A stretch of DNA of 64,000 bases from Mesorhizobium comanense. Lineage in GTDB: Bacteria > Pseudomonadota > Alphaproteobacteria > Rhizobiales > Rhizobiaceae. Made by a program: the position numbers and the translations under genes. The notes under the pieces are model-generated. The model worked only from the letters and a program-made list of their open reading frames with translations, was not told the DNA's origin and did not search any database. The DNA lies in contig NZ_SCNN01000017.1 of NCBI RefSeq assembly GCF_005503535.1, forward strand, positions 78,498 through 142,497, read 5' to 3'. Below, in pieces: positions 6,909 through 16,305 of the stretch. Each line of letters starts with the position of its first letter. Positions within the stretch are counted from its first letter, which is position 1.

Positions 6909-9900
6909 TCAACGCCAGTTGCCGGTCAGCAGGAAGGGAGCCCAGTAGTAGGGGTGCGAAAGCCCGCCCTGGGCCTTCGGCGCCAAGGAAATAGCGCCCC
7001 GCGCCGCGGTCTCGGTGACGATGCTCGGCCCCGCGGCGATCTCCGTCGACCCGATCTTGCCGGCGATGAATTCCCGCTGCGTCAGCGCCAGCGCCATGGC
7101 TTTCGACATATTGCCCCGCTCGCGGATCTCGTAGAAGCGCTGCATGCTGAGTGCCGTCGAGGCATCGTCGACCGGCCACAGGCTTGCCAGTATGGCGCGC
7201 GCGCCACGGCTGCCGGTCAGCATGGAGAGGCTTTCGAGCTCGCGCCCGTCAAGGCTGGGATCGACATAGCCGGTCTCACAGGCCGAAAGCGTCAGCAGAT
7301 CGACGCGGCCGAAATCGAAGGCTCGCCGCTCCTTCTTGATCTCGCGCAGCGACAGTCTTTCGCCGGTGCCCAGCAGCAGGAAAGACGACCCATCGCTTCC
7401 CGTCAGGCTGAAATGCGACGAGATGTGCACGACGCCGACGCCGGCGGGCGAGCGCGCGCCGATCCGCAACGCATCGGCAAGCGCATCCTTGTTGAACGCG
7501 GCATCGAAGAGCGCGCGCCCCTCGAAGAGGCCGTATCCGTCCTTGCCCTTGATAATGCCGTCGATCTCCACCTTGACGCCCGGAAGCGCCTTGAACCCCT
7601 CGGCGGCGCGCGTCATCCCGAGCGCGGCGAACGGCAGGCCTGTCGTCTTCCGGCCGGCGATCTCGTAGCCGGCATCGGACAGCATGGCGAACTCGAAATG
7701 TTCGACCGCATAGCCCTTGCCGTCATGGAGCGCGGCGAACGGGATGTAGCGCAGGCGCCGATCCGGCGACAGCAGCACGAGCTTGGTCTGGACCGCGTCG
7801 AGATCGGCCCTGAAGGGGGCGATGAGCAGGTCGTAGAGTTTTTGCGCCTGAGGCTTGGGATCGAGCGACGGCGACGTCATCGCGACGTGCAGCTTCTGGA
7901 TCTCCTCGTTGAGATGCGCCTCCGAGAAGGGCTGCCCGTCCCATTGGTCGATCGTCACGCTCTTGCGGTCATAGGCGGTCGTCAGGATGATGTTCAGCCT
8001 GTCGGGAAGAACCAGATAGTGCAGCACCGCCGGCTGCTCGGGTTCATCCCTGAGATAACCTTGCAGCGATCCGAGCGCGTCGATCCGCGCGACCTCCTCG
8101 CCGCGTCCCAGCGCCTCGGCCTTTTCCACGATGGCATCGAGCGCCTTGTCATAGGCGGCGTCCGCCTCGGCGAGCCTCGCCTGAAGCGTATCGAGCTCTT
8201 TCGTCTCCGCGTCGTCGAGACCGCCCTGGCCGCGCTTGACGATCAGTTCCTCGGAGCGCCTCGCATCCTGCGTCGTCGGCGGACGCAGCGTATCGATCGC
8301 CGTCTTCAGCCCCTGCTCGGGCGCCGACAGCGGCAGCGTGTCATAGGAACGCCCGCGGAAATCGGCATCGCGGTCGACGAACTGGAAGGCTTCGAAATCC
8401 TTCAGCATCGCAAGCACGGACTCGGCTTCGGCGAGACGGTTCTGGCGTACGAAGAAGTCCGCCAACCAGCGATAATTGTCGGCGACCAGGTTGCTGAAAC
8501 AGGTCTGCAGATGCTCGGGCAGGCTCGAAAGCCCGGCGCGCACCGTCTGCAGCGTGTTGACCGCGTCCTTGGCCAGCACCATCCCCACGTCATTCGAGCC
8601 CAGGGCCAGCGTCCGCTCGCTGGCCTTGGACAGCAGGCAGACGCGCGTGAGGTCGCGCTGCAGGGCGCCCTCGGAAAGCCCCGCGATCTCGTTGAGCTGG
8701 AGTTCGGCAGACAGCGCCGTCAATTCCATGCGCAGCGCCTCTTTCGGCTGCTCCGCCTGCTTGAGCGCGCCCGACAGGTCTCGCGCGGCGTTGACGAAGG
8801 CACGCGACAGGCCGCCCCTGGCGGCGACGCGCCCGAAGGCAGTGCGGGCTTCGTCGAGCGGGAGCACCACCGGCTCCGGCTTGCCGGCCGCACCGCGCTG
8901 CGTCAGCGTGTCGAGGAAGGATCTGGCTTCCTCGTCGCCATTGTCGGACAGGAAGGTCAGAAGCGGCACGAACCCCTCGGGCAGAGCCTTGAGATTGCTG
9001 GCGTCGCGGGAGGCGACGAGGCGCCGGAACGTGGGTGTCCGGGCATGCTGGTCGCTCGGACTGGTCACCAGGATCATGTCATAGCTGGTCGGAGCGATCC
9101 GGCGGGCCCGCGCCAGCGCGCCGTCGAAATCGCCATACGCGGCCAGTATGTCGACCAGCTGGATCGAATCGAGCTCGGTGAGCTTGGCCAATCCGGGAGC
9201 CACCGCCGCCAGGTCGAGCCGGCCGGAAGCCATGACCCGCGCTGCGTCCTCGCAAGGGCCCGCGTCGCCCTCGCAGACGCGGTCGAGCAAGGTTCTGGCC
9301 GCGCCGGCGACCGCCTTCTGGCCATCCTTCTCGCGGGCTTGCTCGAGCGCCGCTGCGACGAAGGAATCGATGTGCTCCGTTCCGCCCGCGCGCAGGCGCT
9401 CCAGTCCTTCATTGGGCTCCAGCGCGAGATCGGGCCGGGCGCGCAGCAGAAGATAGAGCTCGTAGCCGGCGTCCTGGTTGCCGAAATCATGCGCCAGCCG
9501 AAGCCATTCCGCGGCCCGGTCGACATCGATGACGCCGCCGCATCCGGTGCACAGATTGACCCGCGCCAAAGCGAGCGCGAAGTCGGGCGCCACTTCCGCC
9601 ACGTTCATGATCGCGGTGGCCGCCGCCTCGGACGACAGCGCCGCTCCGGGCGACATCATCCTGTTCGCCATCAGCAGGGCCGCGGCCGTCGGTCCTTCGG
9701 AGCCACGGAAACGCGCCGGCTCCGACAGGAACCGCTGATAGAGGGCGAGCGCCGCCGAAACGCCCGCGGGCGTCTTGTCCGCTTCCTCCATGCGCGCGAG
9801 CTGGTAGATGGCGAAACCCTCGCCGGCATCGGCGGCAAGCTTGGCCCACCGCCTGGCGGCGGACGCGTCCTTCGGGACGCCGAGGCCCTCCAGGTACAGG

Positions 9901-10442
9901 AAGGCCAGGCGCGATTGCGCCAGGGGACTGCCCGCCTCGGCCGCCATTTCGAAAAGGCGGGCGGCGGCGGAAGCATTCCGCCCGTCGATCGTCCCCTCGA
10001 GCAGCCGTTCCGCCACCGCGACCTGCAACGCCGCCGGGGCGGGGCGCAACGCCTCCATTCCGGCCTCGTAGCGCCCGGCCAGCGTGGCGACGCGGGTGAG
10101 AGTGGCAATGTCGGCGACGCTGACCTGTTCCCAGGGATGGGTGACGAAAGGGCCGGCCACGCCGAGTTCCGCATCCGCGTCCTCGGGGCTGGCGGCGCCC
10201 GACTCCTGCTTCTTGCCTTCGGCCGGCGGCATCCATTTTCCGGCAGCGACCTCGCCGCGCACGAAGAATGTGACAGCATCGGCGGCCGTGTCCGGCTTGT
10301 CCAATGCCTCCAAATAGCGCTTGTAGAAAATGTCAGAGGCGAGCGGCGCCGAAAAATCTTCGACCGCATCGCTTTGCGCCTGCGACGCACACATCCAGCA
10401 CAGCGCCAAAAACGGCGCCAGCATAACACCCCTCAAACGCAT
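6909..10442 (-). CDS. Exported TPR/Sel1-CHAT protease-like protein
   Basis: The protein is about 1177 aa. The start at 10442 gives a signal-peptide-like N-terminus (MRLRGVMLAPFLALCWMCAS); an ATG 45 nt upstream is possible. The first half has Sel1/TPR-type helical repeats (AAEAGSPLAQSRLAFLYLEG followed by LGVPKDASAARRWAKLA). The C-terminal about 350 residues form a CHAT domain, a caspase-like peptidase fold: catalytic His in VVHISSHFSLTG near residue 1010 and Cys in LTLSACETGYVD near 1055, then ASLWPVDDAST and the family ending HPYYWAPFLLTGNWR. Both catalytic residues are present. TPR-CHAT proteins usually cleave a partner; an export signal is less usual and would place it in the periplasm. 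It leads an operon with the peptidoglycan-binding-like and DUF2147 genes, which are candidate partners. Confidence 0.9.
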   Translation of the reverse strand: MRLRGVMLAPFLALCWMCASQAQSDAVEDFSAPLASDIFYKRYLEALDKPDTAADAVTFFVRGEVAAGKWMPPAEGKKQESGAASPEDADAELGVAGPFVTHPWEQVSVADIATLTRVATLAGRYEAGMEALRPAPAALQVAVAERLLEGTIDGRNASAAARLFEMAAEAGSPLAQSRLAFLYLEGLGVPKDASAARRWAKLAADAGEGFAIYQLARMEEADKTPAGVSAALALYQRFLSEPARFRGSEGPTAAALLMANRMMSPGAALSSEAAATAIMNVAEVAPDFALALARVNLCTGCGGVIDVDRAAEWLRLAHDFGNQDAGYELYLLLRARPDLALEPNEGLERLRAGGTEHIDSFVAAALEQAREKDGQKAVAGAARTLLDRVCEGDAGPCEDAARVMASGRLDLAAVAPGLAKLTELDSIQLVDILAAYGDFDGALARARRIAPTSYDMILVTSPSDQHARTPTFRRLVASRDASNLKALPEGFVPLLTFLSDNGDEEARSFLDTLTQRGAAGKPEPVVLPLDEARTAFGRVAARGGLSRAFVNAARDLSGALKQAEQPKEALRMELTALSAELQLNEIAGLSEGALQRDLTRVCLLSKASERTLALGSNDVGMVLAKDAVNTLQTVRAGLSSLPEHLQTCFSNLVADNYRWLADFFVRQNRLAEAESVLAMLKDFEAFQFVDRDADFRGRSYDTLPLSAPEQGLKTAIDTLRPPTTQDARRSEELIVKRGQGGLDDAETKELDTLQARLAEADAAYDKALDAIVEKAEALGRGEEVARIDALGSLQGYLRDEPEQPAVLHYLVLPDRLNIILTTAYDRKSVTIDQWDGQPFSEAHLNEEIQKLHVAMTSPSLDPKPQAQKLYDLLIAPFRADLDAVQTKLVLLSPDRRLRYIPFAALHDGKGYAVEHFEFAMLSDAGYEIAGRKTTGLPFAALGMTRAAEGFKALPGVKVEIDGIIKGKDGYGLFEGRALFDAAFNKDALADALRIGARSPAGVGVVHISSHFSLTGSDGSSFLLLGTGERLSLREIKKERRAFDFGRVDLLTLSACETGYVDPSLDGRELESLSMLTGSRGARAILASLWPVDDASTALSMQRFYEIRERGNMSKAMALALTQREFIAGKIGSTEIAAGPSIVTETAARGAISLAPKAQGGLSHPYYWAPFLLTGNWR

Positions 10443-10572
10443 ATTGCTGCCCACGCAAGCTGCTATTGACCCACCCGGGCGCAACATATCTGACGGGTTG
10501 AGACAATTTCAAGGCCGTCCGACCGGCTTTGACTGTCAACAGCAACGTTGAAATGGCAATCGAACCGGCGAG

Positions 10573-11256
10573 CTACGCCTGTATCGCGCCCATGCCGCAA
10601 ACCTGCGACTGCAGATACTCCACTTGAGCCGCCAGCAATTTGGGCCAGCCGTTCGCATCAATACCGCTTATCCATGTGCAAGCGGCCTCACGCCCATGAA
10701 CCTGCTCAAGCAAACAGAAATAGGCTGTGTTTCGCCATGCGCCGCACAACTGCTCGTTATCGTCCATCATTTTCAAGGCTGAAGCCCAACTGAACCATCT
10801 CTCGATCCAAGCGCCGACCTTGCCATCGAGATCGGCAATGCTCTGATCGATAAAATCATCGAGCTCTTGCTCATTGGCTACCCATAGAGCGTGTCGAACG
10901 GGCGGACGGAAATCCCTGTCGATGCCATCGAAGCCTGTCCGGAGGAATTCGTGGCTCGGCTTTCGGGAACTGCGGGATATCGACAGGGTGGGACTTGAGC
11001 CCTTGACTTCATACCAGGTGCTAAAATCCTTCCAATCCCTGGCAAATTTCTTCCACTTGATGACGACAGAAAGCTGGCACTCATAAGCGTCGTAGCGGCG
11101 GTCCGTATAACAATCCAACTCGATAGCAAAATCAGTTAGGTTGTTTTCGGACGCGACGAGCAACTTGGCACTCCCTGGCTTGAACCATCTCCCGCCAAGG
11201 CGGGCACTGAGTTTCTCGGCAACACGGCTTCGAATAGTCTTGGCATCGAGTGGCAC
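10573..11256 (-). CDS. Hypothetical protein coupled to TPR gene
   Basis: The protein is 227 aa and not recognised. The GTG start at 11256 lies 4 bp after the TGA of the TPR gene (11261), with GGTGAGGGC as a weak ribosome binding site; the frame upstream of it is a shadow of the TPR gene. It is soluble, rich in Trp and charged residues, with no signal peptide: KTIRSRVAEKLSARLGG, FAIELDCYTDRRYDAYECQL, KDFSTWYEVKGS, and a Trp-rich C-terminus. It might belong to the DUF4304-like group, but I cannot confirm this. Codon use is less GC3-biased than its neighbours, which hints at a recent arrival. Confidence 0.65.
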   Translation of the reverse strand: MPLDAKTIRSRVAEKLSARLGGRWFKPGSAKLLVASENNLTDFAIELDCYTDRRYDAYECQLSVVIKWKKFARDWKDFSTWYEVKGSSPTLSISRSSRKPSHEFLRTGFDGIDRDFRPPVRHALWVANEQELDDFIDQSIADLDGKVGAWIERWFSWASALKMMDDNEQLCGAWRNTAYFCLLEQVHGREAACTWISGIDANGWPKLLAAQVEYLQSQVCGMGAIQA

Positions 11257-11260
11257 GCCC

Positions 11261-12388
11261 TCACCCCGCCGACTTCGCCAGTTGCATATCCACGAACTGC
11301 ACGCCCTTGGACGCCACCCCGGCCCACTCCGAATCCGCGTCGAGTTCGAGATAGCGCAGCCAGAGCCGGCGCGCTTCCGGCAGGTTGCCGGCGTCGAATT
11401 CCAGCCGCGCCAGGTTGAACACAGGGTCGGCGTAGTTCCTGTCCAGCGCGATCGCCTTCTGCAGATGCCGTCGCGCCGAAGCATCGCGGCCTTGTTCGCT
11501 CATCAGTCCGGCCAGATTGAACCAGGCTTCGACGAAGGCCGGGTCGAGCTTTATCGCCCTGGCATAATCATGCGCGGCATCGGCGGCGTGGCCGCCGGCG
11601 CGCAGGCAATTGGCGCGGTTGAAGGCGGCGATGGCGTCGGTCGGGTCGATGGCGAGGCAGCGCAGATAGAGCGCCGCGGCGCCATCATGATCGCCACCCT
11701 CCTCCGCCGCTTCCGCCTCGGCGAACAAGTCTTCCAGCGTGTCGTCGCCGCTGGTGGCGGCGCCCAGGTCGAACAGCAATTGCCCGTCGAGCTCGCTCTG
11801 GCCGCCTTCCAGATAGATCTGATCGGGCCGGCCGTGCTGGGAGCCGACATTGAGCGACTTGGCGGTGAGCGAGGCGACCGGGCCGGAGCGGTGCACGGAG
11901 CGCGCGATCGCCCCCCATGTCGCGCCCCCGGCAACGAGCCCGGCATATTTGCGCGCCAGGATCAGGTCGCGAAAGGAATAGGGCTCCGCATCATGTTCGA
12001 AGGCGTCGAACAGGCTCAGCATATCAAGGTCGACGCCCGACAGGCGCGACTGCTCGATCAGCGACTGCCGCGACAGCGACGAGGTCTCGGGAGCCTTCAT
12101 CAGCCCGAGCAGGCGCAGGAACCCGTTCTCGCTGAGCAGCGTGCGCCCGGCGGCACGCTCGGCGGTGGCGCGGCGCTCGATTTCGGCATCGCCGTTCTTT
12201 GCGAGCCCCGCCTTGGCCTGCCCCGCCTTGGCCAGAACCGTGCGGCCGAACACGACATGCGTCGTGCGCCTGGTTATGCCGTGCCTGAGCTGACCGTGCT
12301 GGCGCTCGACTTCGCGCGCAGCGAGCCTGAGCGGAAACGCCGCCAGCGCGCCGATGGTGCCGAAGACAGCCCCGGCGGATGCCGTCAT
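11261..12388 (-). CDS. Tetratricopeptide repeat protein, coupled to ku
   Basis: The protein is 375 aa. The ATG at 12388 overlaps the ku stop codon (ATGA), so it is translated with ku. Residues 90-180 carry a helix-turn-helix-like predictive segment (FRDLILARKYAGLVAGGATW then GAIARSVHR) and LLFDLG. Residues about 205-365 are TPRs: AAALYLRCLAIDPTDAIAAF, HDYARAIKLDPAFVEAWFNL, LQKAIALDRNYADPVFNLA, LWLRYLELDADSEW. TPRs mediate protein binding. The putative DNA-binding segment plus TPR arrangement occurs as a conserved unnamed rhizobial family. Whether it works with Ku is inference from the overlap only. Confidence 0.82.
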   Translation of the reverse strand: MTASAGAVFGTIGALAAFPLRLAAREVERQHGQLRHGITRRTTHVVFGRTVLAKAGQAKAGLAKNGDAEIERRATAERAAGRTLLSENGFLRLLGLMKAPETSSLSRQSLIEQSRLSGVDLDMLSLFDAFEHDAEPYSFRDLILARKYAGLVAGGATWGAIARSVHRSGPVASLTAKSLNVGSQHGRPDQIYLEGGQSELDGQLLFDLGAATSGDDTLEDLFAEAEAAEEGGDHDGAAALYLRCLAIDPTDAIAAFNRANCLRAGGHAADAAHDYARAIKLDPAFVEAWFNLAGLMSEQGRDASARRHLQKAIALDRNYADPVFNLARLEFDAGNLPEARRLWLRYLELDADSEWAGVASKGVQFVDMQLAKSAG

Positions 12389-13290
12389 TTCTTGCTCTTG
12401 CCGACCGCCTTGAGCAGGCTCGCCTTCAGCGGATTTTCAGGCGCACCGCCGGCTGCCGCCTTCTTGGCCGGCTTGGCCGGCGCCTCCTCGGCCTTGCTCT
12501 TCGACTTGGCCGGCGGCTTCGACTGCGAAAGGCTCGCCTTCAGCGCATCCATCAGGTTGATGACATTGCCGCGCTCGGGTGCGGCCGCGATGATCGGCTT
12601 GTGGCCCTTGAGCTTCTCGCGGATCATCGACATCAGCGCGATCTCGTAGCGGTCCTCGTAGTTCTTCGGGTCGAAGGTGGTTTCCTTCTGCTTGATCAGC
12701 GCCTCGGCGAGCTCCAGCATTTCGGCGTCGGGCTTGCCGGCCGGGATGTTGCCGAAATATTCCGCCGTGCCGCGCACTTCGTTCGGGTTCCTCAACGTGC
12801 ACACGAACATGCCGTTCTCGCGCGCGCCGATCGTCACGACGCGCTCGCGGCTGGAGAGCACGAGGCGGGCAATGGCCAGCTTGCCGGATTTGCGCATCGC
12901 TTCGCGCAGCACGGCAAAGGTTTCCTCGGCCATGGCGCCGTCCGGCGCCAGGTAATAGGGCGCGTCCTGATAGATGACATCGACCTCGCCCTCGTCGACG
13001 AAGGCCTCGATGTTCATCGTGTGATTGGATTCGATGCGCACCGCGTCGAGGTCGGCATCATCGATGATGATGTACTGCTTGTCCTCGTACTCGTAGCCCT
13101 TGACCAGGTCCGAGCGCTCGACGAGCCCCAGTTCCGGATCGACCGGCTTCATGTTGATGCGGTTGTGCGTCTTCTTGTGCAGCTGATTGAACGAAATGCG
13201 CTCGCTGGCGCTGGTGGCGGGATAGAGCCGCACCGGACAGCTGACGAGACTGAGCTTGAGATAACCCTTCCAACTTGCCCTGGGCGCCAT
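12385..13290 (-). CDS. ku: Non-homologous end joining protein Ku
   Basis: This 301-aa homodimeric DNA-end-binding ring protein recruits LigD at double-strand breaks. The N-terminus MAPRASWKGYLKLSLVSCPV is the canonical Ku start; further signatures are YPATSASERISFNQLHKKTH, RINMKPVDPELGLV, VKGYEYEDKQYIIIDDADLD, YYLAPDG and ARENGMFVCTLR. The C-terminal 50 residues are a Lys/Ala/Pro-rich tail (AKSKSKAEEAPAKPAKKAAA), typical of bacterial Ku. ligD follows on the same strand upstream after a repeat-filled gap of 384 bp. The gene overlaps the next one by 4 bp. Confidence 0.97.
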   Translation of the reverse strand: MAPRASWKGYLKLSLVSCPVRLYPATSASERISFNQLHKKTHNRINMKPVDPELGLVERSDLVKGYEYEDKQYIIIDDADLDAVRIESNHTMNIEAFVDEGEVDVIYQDAPYYLAPDGAMAEETFAVLREAMRKSGKLAIARLVLSSRERVVTIGARENGMFVCTLRNPNEVRGTAEYFGNIPAGKPDAEMLELAEALIKQKETTFDPKNYEDRYEIALMSMIREKLKGHKPIIAAAPERGNVINLMDALKASLSQSKPPAKSKSKAEEAPAKPAKKAAAGGAPENPLKASLLKAVGKSKK

Positions 13291-13480
13291 GATGAACTCC
13301 TACGCGGCCATGCACTGATACAACTCAGCGCTTTCGTCCGAAGGACGACTGGCGCCGTGGAAATCCTACACCGACCCCCGATGATAAAGCTAAATCCCTG
13401 ACGAAATGTTTTAGGGAGCCTGAGGGGTCTGCAACGGAGGATAGTTCAAATTGTATTGAGCGTCGATGGAGTGAGACGCT

Positions 13481-13652
13481 GGCGGGACAGCGCCCCCCTC
13501 TGTCCTGCCGGACATCTCCCCCACAAGGGTGGAGATTGGCTGTCATCAACGACCTTCGCCAATCTCCAACGTTTGAAGGAAAGCGCCGACCGCGCGAACT
13601 GCCAATCTCCCCACCTGTGGGGGAGATGGCCGGCAGGCCAGAGGGGGGCGCG
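13481..13652. repeat. Type A palindromic intergenic repeat
   Basis: The arms GGCGGGACAGCGCCCCCCTC followed by TGTCCTGCCGGACATCTCCC on the left, and GGGGGAGATGGCCGGCAGGC then CAGAGGGGGGCGC on the right, face each other around about 80 bp. The element fills the ku-ligD gap. A fuller copy with perfect 22-bp ends is at 55350-55526, a split copy is at 24823-25140, and a half copy is at 16206. The rest of the 13291-13674 gap holds no gene that I can see. Confidence 0.75.
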
Positions 13653-13674
13653 AAGGAACGCGACGCTCCTCTCG

Positions 13675-16164
13675 CTATCTCGGCACCGCCAACACCGGCA
13701 AATCCCGCGCGAAATCATCGATCTCCGCCCAGGGATCGCCCGACGTCTCCAGCAGCCCCGGCAGCGAGGAATAGTTCAGGTCCTGCGGCGCATCGATCGC
13801 TTCCAGATCGCTCCAGCTCACCGGCGTCGAGGCCGGCAGGTTGGTGCGCGCCCGCAGCGAATAGGGTGCGGCCGAGGTGTGGCCGCGGGCGTTGCGGTGA
13901 TAGTCGATGAAGATGCGCTTCTTGCGGTTCTCCTTGCCCATGGTGGTGGTGAAAGTGTCCGGTGCGCTTGCCGCCAGCCGCGTGGCGATGGCGCTGGTCG
14001 CCTGATGCAGCTTCTTCCAGTTCTGCTTGCCCGTGACCGGTACGGTGATGTGGATGCCGCTGCCGCCCGACGTCTTGGCGAAGGGCACGAGGCCCAACCC
14101 CTCCAGCTCGCCCTTGATGTGAACGGCGGCCTCCACCACTTCGCGCCAGGAAATCCCCTCGCCCGGGTCGAGGTCGAAGACGATCTGGTCGGGCTTGTCG
14201 AGGCTGGTGCGGTGCGTACCCCAGGTGTGGAATTCGACGACGCCGAACTGCGCCAGCGCCAGATAGCCCTTGGCGCCCTCGACCGAGAGATAGGATTTGG
14301 TCTCGCCCTCGGAATTTGTCGCCTGGAACGTCACCACCGAGGGCGGCATGCCGGTGAAGGCATGCCGCTGGAAGAAGCAGTCCTTGGGCAGGCCGGTCGG
14401 GCAGCGCACCAGCGACACCGGCCGGCCGAGGATATGCGGCAGCATGAAATCGCCGACCAGCGCGTAATAGACGGCGATATCGAGCTTGGTCGGCCCGGTC
14501 TTGCCGAACAGCCGCCGCTCCGGATTGGTCACCCAGATGGTGGCGAGATCGGCCTCCGAGATCAGCCGCTTGCGCTTGGCCGAGACCGGCGTCGACAGGC
14601 CGACATCCCTGAGACCGCGAAACACGCCATGGCGCAGCGAATTGTCCGCCGTGCGGTTGGCGTAGTGGATGCGCGCCGAAAACAGCGGCTTCACCCAATG
14701 CATCTCGCGCATGATCTCGCGCGGTACCCCTTCGGGCGCGGACGCGCCTGACGTCAGCGGCTCCAGCCGGGAGAGCAAATCCTCCGCCGTCTCGCGGTCG
14801 AATCCGGTGCCGACCTTGCCGCGATAATGCAGCTCGCCATCCACGAACTCGGCCATGCCGAGTGCCGCCAAACCCTCGGCGGCGTCGGAGACAGTGTAGC
14901 CGGCAATGACGAAGTCACCGCTTTGCAGCGCCTTGGTCTTGGTCCAGCTCTTGCTGCGGCCGCTTTGGTAGATCGCGGTGGCGCGCTTGGAGACGACGCC
15001 CTCCAGCCCGAGTTCCGTCACCTGGTCGTAAAGCCCCTGCCCCGAGCCTTCGACATGGTCGGAATACTGGATCGCCGAGTTGGCGCCGAGGCCGGCGAGC
15101 AGTTCGGCCAGCAGCGCCTTGCGCCTCGCCAGCGGCGCCTTCATCAGGTCCCAGCCGTCGAGATGGAGGAGATCGAAAGCGTAGAAATGCAGCTTCGAGC
15201 CCGCGCCCTCGGCCAGCGCGTCCTGCAGCAGCGCGAAGTGGGAAATGCCCTTGGCGTCGAGCACGACGATCTCGCCGTCGATGATCGCTTCGCGGCACGG
15301 CAGCTTTGCGAAAGCGTGCGGCAGATCGCCATAGCGCTTCGTCCAGTCGATGCCGCCGCGCGTGATCAGCCGCACCTGCCCGTCGCCGACATGCGCCATG
15401 GTGCGGTAGCCGTCGAACTTGATCTCGTGCAGCCAGGCCTCGCCTGTGTCCTCGCCGTCGGGCGGCCTGGGCACCTGGGTGGCCAGTTGCGGCTCTATGC
15501 GGCTCAGCGCCTGCGCCTTGACCGCGCCGGGCAATTCGCCGGGCTTCAGCGAACCGCGCTTCGGCGCCAGCTTGGCGGCCGGTTTCGCGGCGGCCAGCAG
15601 TTGCTCGATGCCGAGCCCCGATTTCACGCTCTCCGGCCGCGCCTCCAGGATGTTCAGCGCGGTGTCGGCGGCAAGGTCGCGCTCCTTGAACAAAAGCCAG
15701 TTCTTCTTGTGCTCGTCCTCGCCGGGCTTCGGCTTCAGCCTGGTCAGCATCCAGCCGCCATTGAGCTTCTCGCCCGAGAGCCGGAACTTGAAGGCGCCGG
15801 TCCGCAGGCTCTTTTCGACATCGTCCATCGGCGCCCAGGTGCCGGTGTCCCAGACGATCATCGGCCCGCCGCCATACTCGCCCTCGGGGATGACACCCTC
15901 GAAGTCGATATATTCGAGCGGGTGGTCTTCGGTCTCGACCGCCAGCCGCTTGTCGGCCGGATTGAGCGACGGCCCGCGCGGCACGGCCCAGCTCTTCAGC
16001 ACGTCGCCGACCTGCAGGCGCAGATCATAGTGATCAGCGGTTGCGTGATGCTTGTGGACGACGAAGCGGTTGCCGTCGCCGGACATGAGCCCGCCGGCGG
16101 GTTCCGGCGTTTTGGAGAACTCGCGCTTGGCGCGGTAGGATTTGAGCTTGGGCGGCGTGGCCAT
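13675..16164 (-). CDS. ligD: ATP-dependent DNA ligase LigD (PE-Lig-Pol)
   Basis: This 829-aa multifunctional NHEJ enzyme partners Ku. The 3'-phosphoesterase domain is at about 20-170 (HKHHATADHYDLRLQVGDVL at 37-56; IPEGEYGGGPMIVWDTG). The ligase domain is at about 220-520, with the adenylated Lys at K249 in EIKFDGYR, DGEIVVLD, and the nucleotidyltransferase end EGVVSKR..SWTKTK. The archaeo-eukaryotic-primase-type polymerase domain is at about 535-829, with metal ligands D664/D666 in FDLDPGEG, GGSGIHITVPV and PYSLRARTNLPASTPVSW. The PE-Lig-Pol order and length are usual for Rhizobiales and Pseudomonas. All key residues are present. Confidence 0.97.
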   Translation of the reverse strand: MATPPKLKSYRAKREFSKTPEPAGGLMSGDGNRFVVHKHHATADHYDLRLQVGDVLKSWAVPRGPSLNPADKRLAVETEDHPLEYIDFEGVIPEGEYGGGPMIVWDTGTWAPMDDVEKSLRTGAFKFRLSGEKLNGGWMLTRLKPKPGEDEHKKNWLLFKERDLAADTALNILEARPESVKSGLGIEQLLAAAKPAAKLAPKRGSLKPGELPGAVKAQALSRIEPQLATQVPRPPDGEDTGEAWLHEIKFDGYRTMAHVGDGQVRLITRGGIDWTKRYGDLPHAFAKLPCREAIIDGEIVVLDAKGISHFALLQDALAEGAGSKLHFYAFDLLHLDGWDLMKAPLARRKALLAELLAGLGANSAIQYSDHVEGSGQGLYDQVTELGLEGVVSKRATAIYQSGRSKSWTKTKALQSGDFVIAGYTVSDAAEGLAALGMAEFVDGELHYRGKVGTGFDRETAEDLLSRLEPLTSGASAPEGVPREIMREMHWVKPLFSARIHYANRTADNSLRHGVFRGLRDVGLSTPVSAKRKRLISEADLATIWVTNPERRLFGKTGPTKLDIAVYYALVGDFMLPHILGRPVSLVRCPTGLPKDCFFQRHAFTGMPPSVVTFQATNSEGETKSYLSVEGAKGYLALAQFGVVEFHTWGTHRTSLDKPDQIVFDLDPGEGISWREVVEAAVHIKGELEGLGLVPFAKTSGGSGIHITVPVTGKQNWKKLHQATSAIATRLAASAPDTFTTTMGKENRKKRIFIDYHRNARGHTSAAPYSLRARTNLPASTPVSWSDLEAIDAPQDLNYSSLPGLLETSGDPWAEIDDFARDLPVLAVPR

Positions 16165-16205
16165 GAATTAGCAACCGAGGCGCTCGGTAAGCAAGGGCAG
16201 CCGCC

Positions 16206-16262
16206 GCGCTCCTTCCCACCCCTCTCTGGGAGATGTCCGGCAGGACAGAGAGGGGTGCTGTC
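16206..16262. repeat. Half copy of type A repeat
   Basis: CACCCCTCTCTGGGAGATGT is followed by CCGGCAGGACAGAGAGGGGT and GCTGTCCCTCC, matching the right arm of the type A elements at 13.5 and 55.4 kb. Only one arm is present, upstream of ligD. Confidence 0.55.
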
Positions 16263-16305
16263 CCTCCGGCATGTCAGATTTCCCAGCGTGAAACAGGCGC
16301 CGCGC

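Noticed and set aside
6621..10469. 1282-codon open frame on the plus strand
   Set aside because: It is the exact antisense of the CHAT gene, Arg/His/Gln-rich with no domain; it is a GC-bias shadow.
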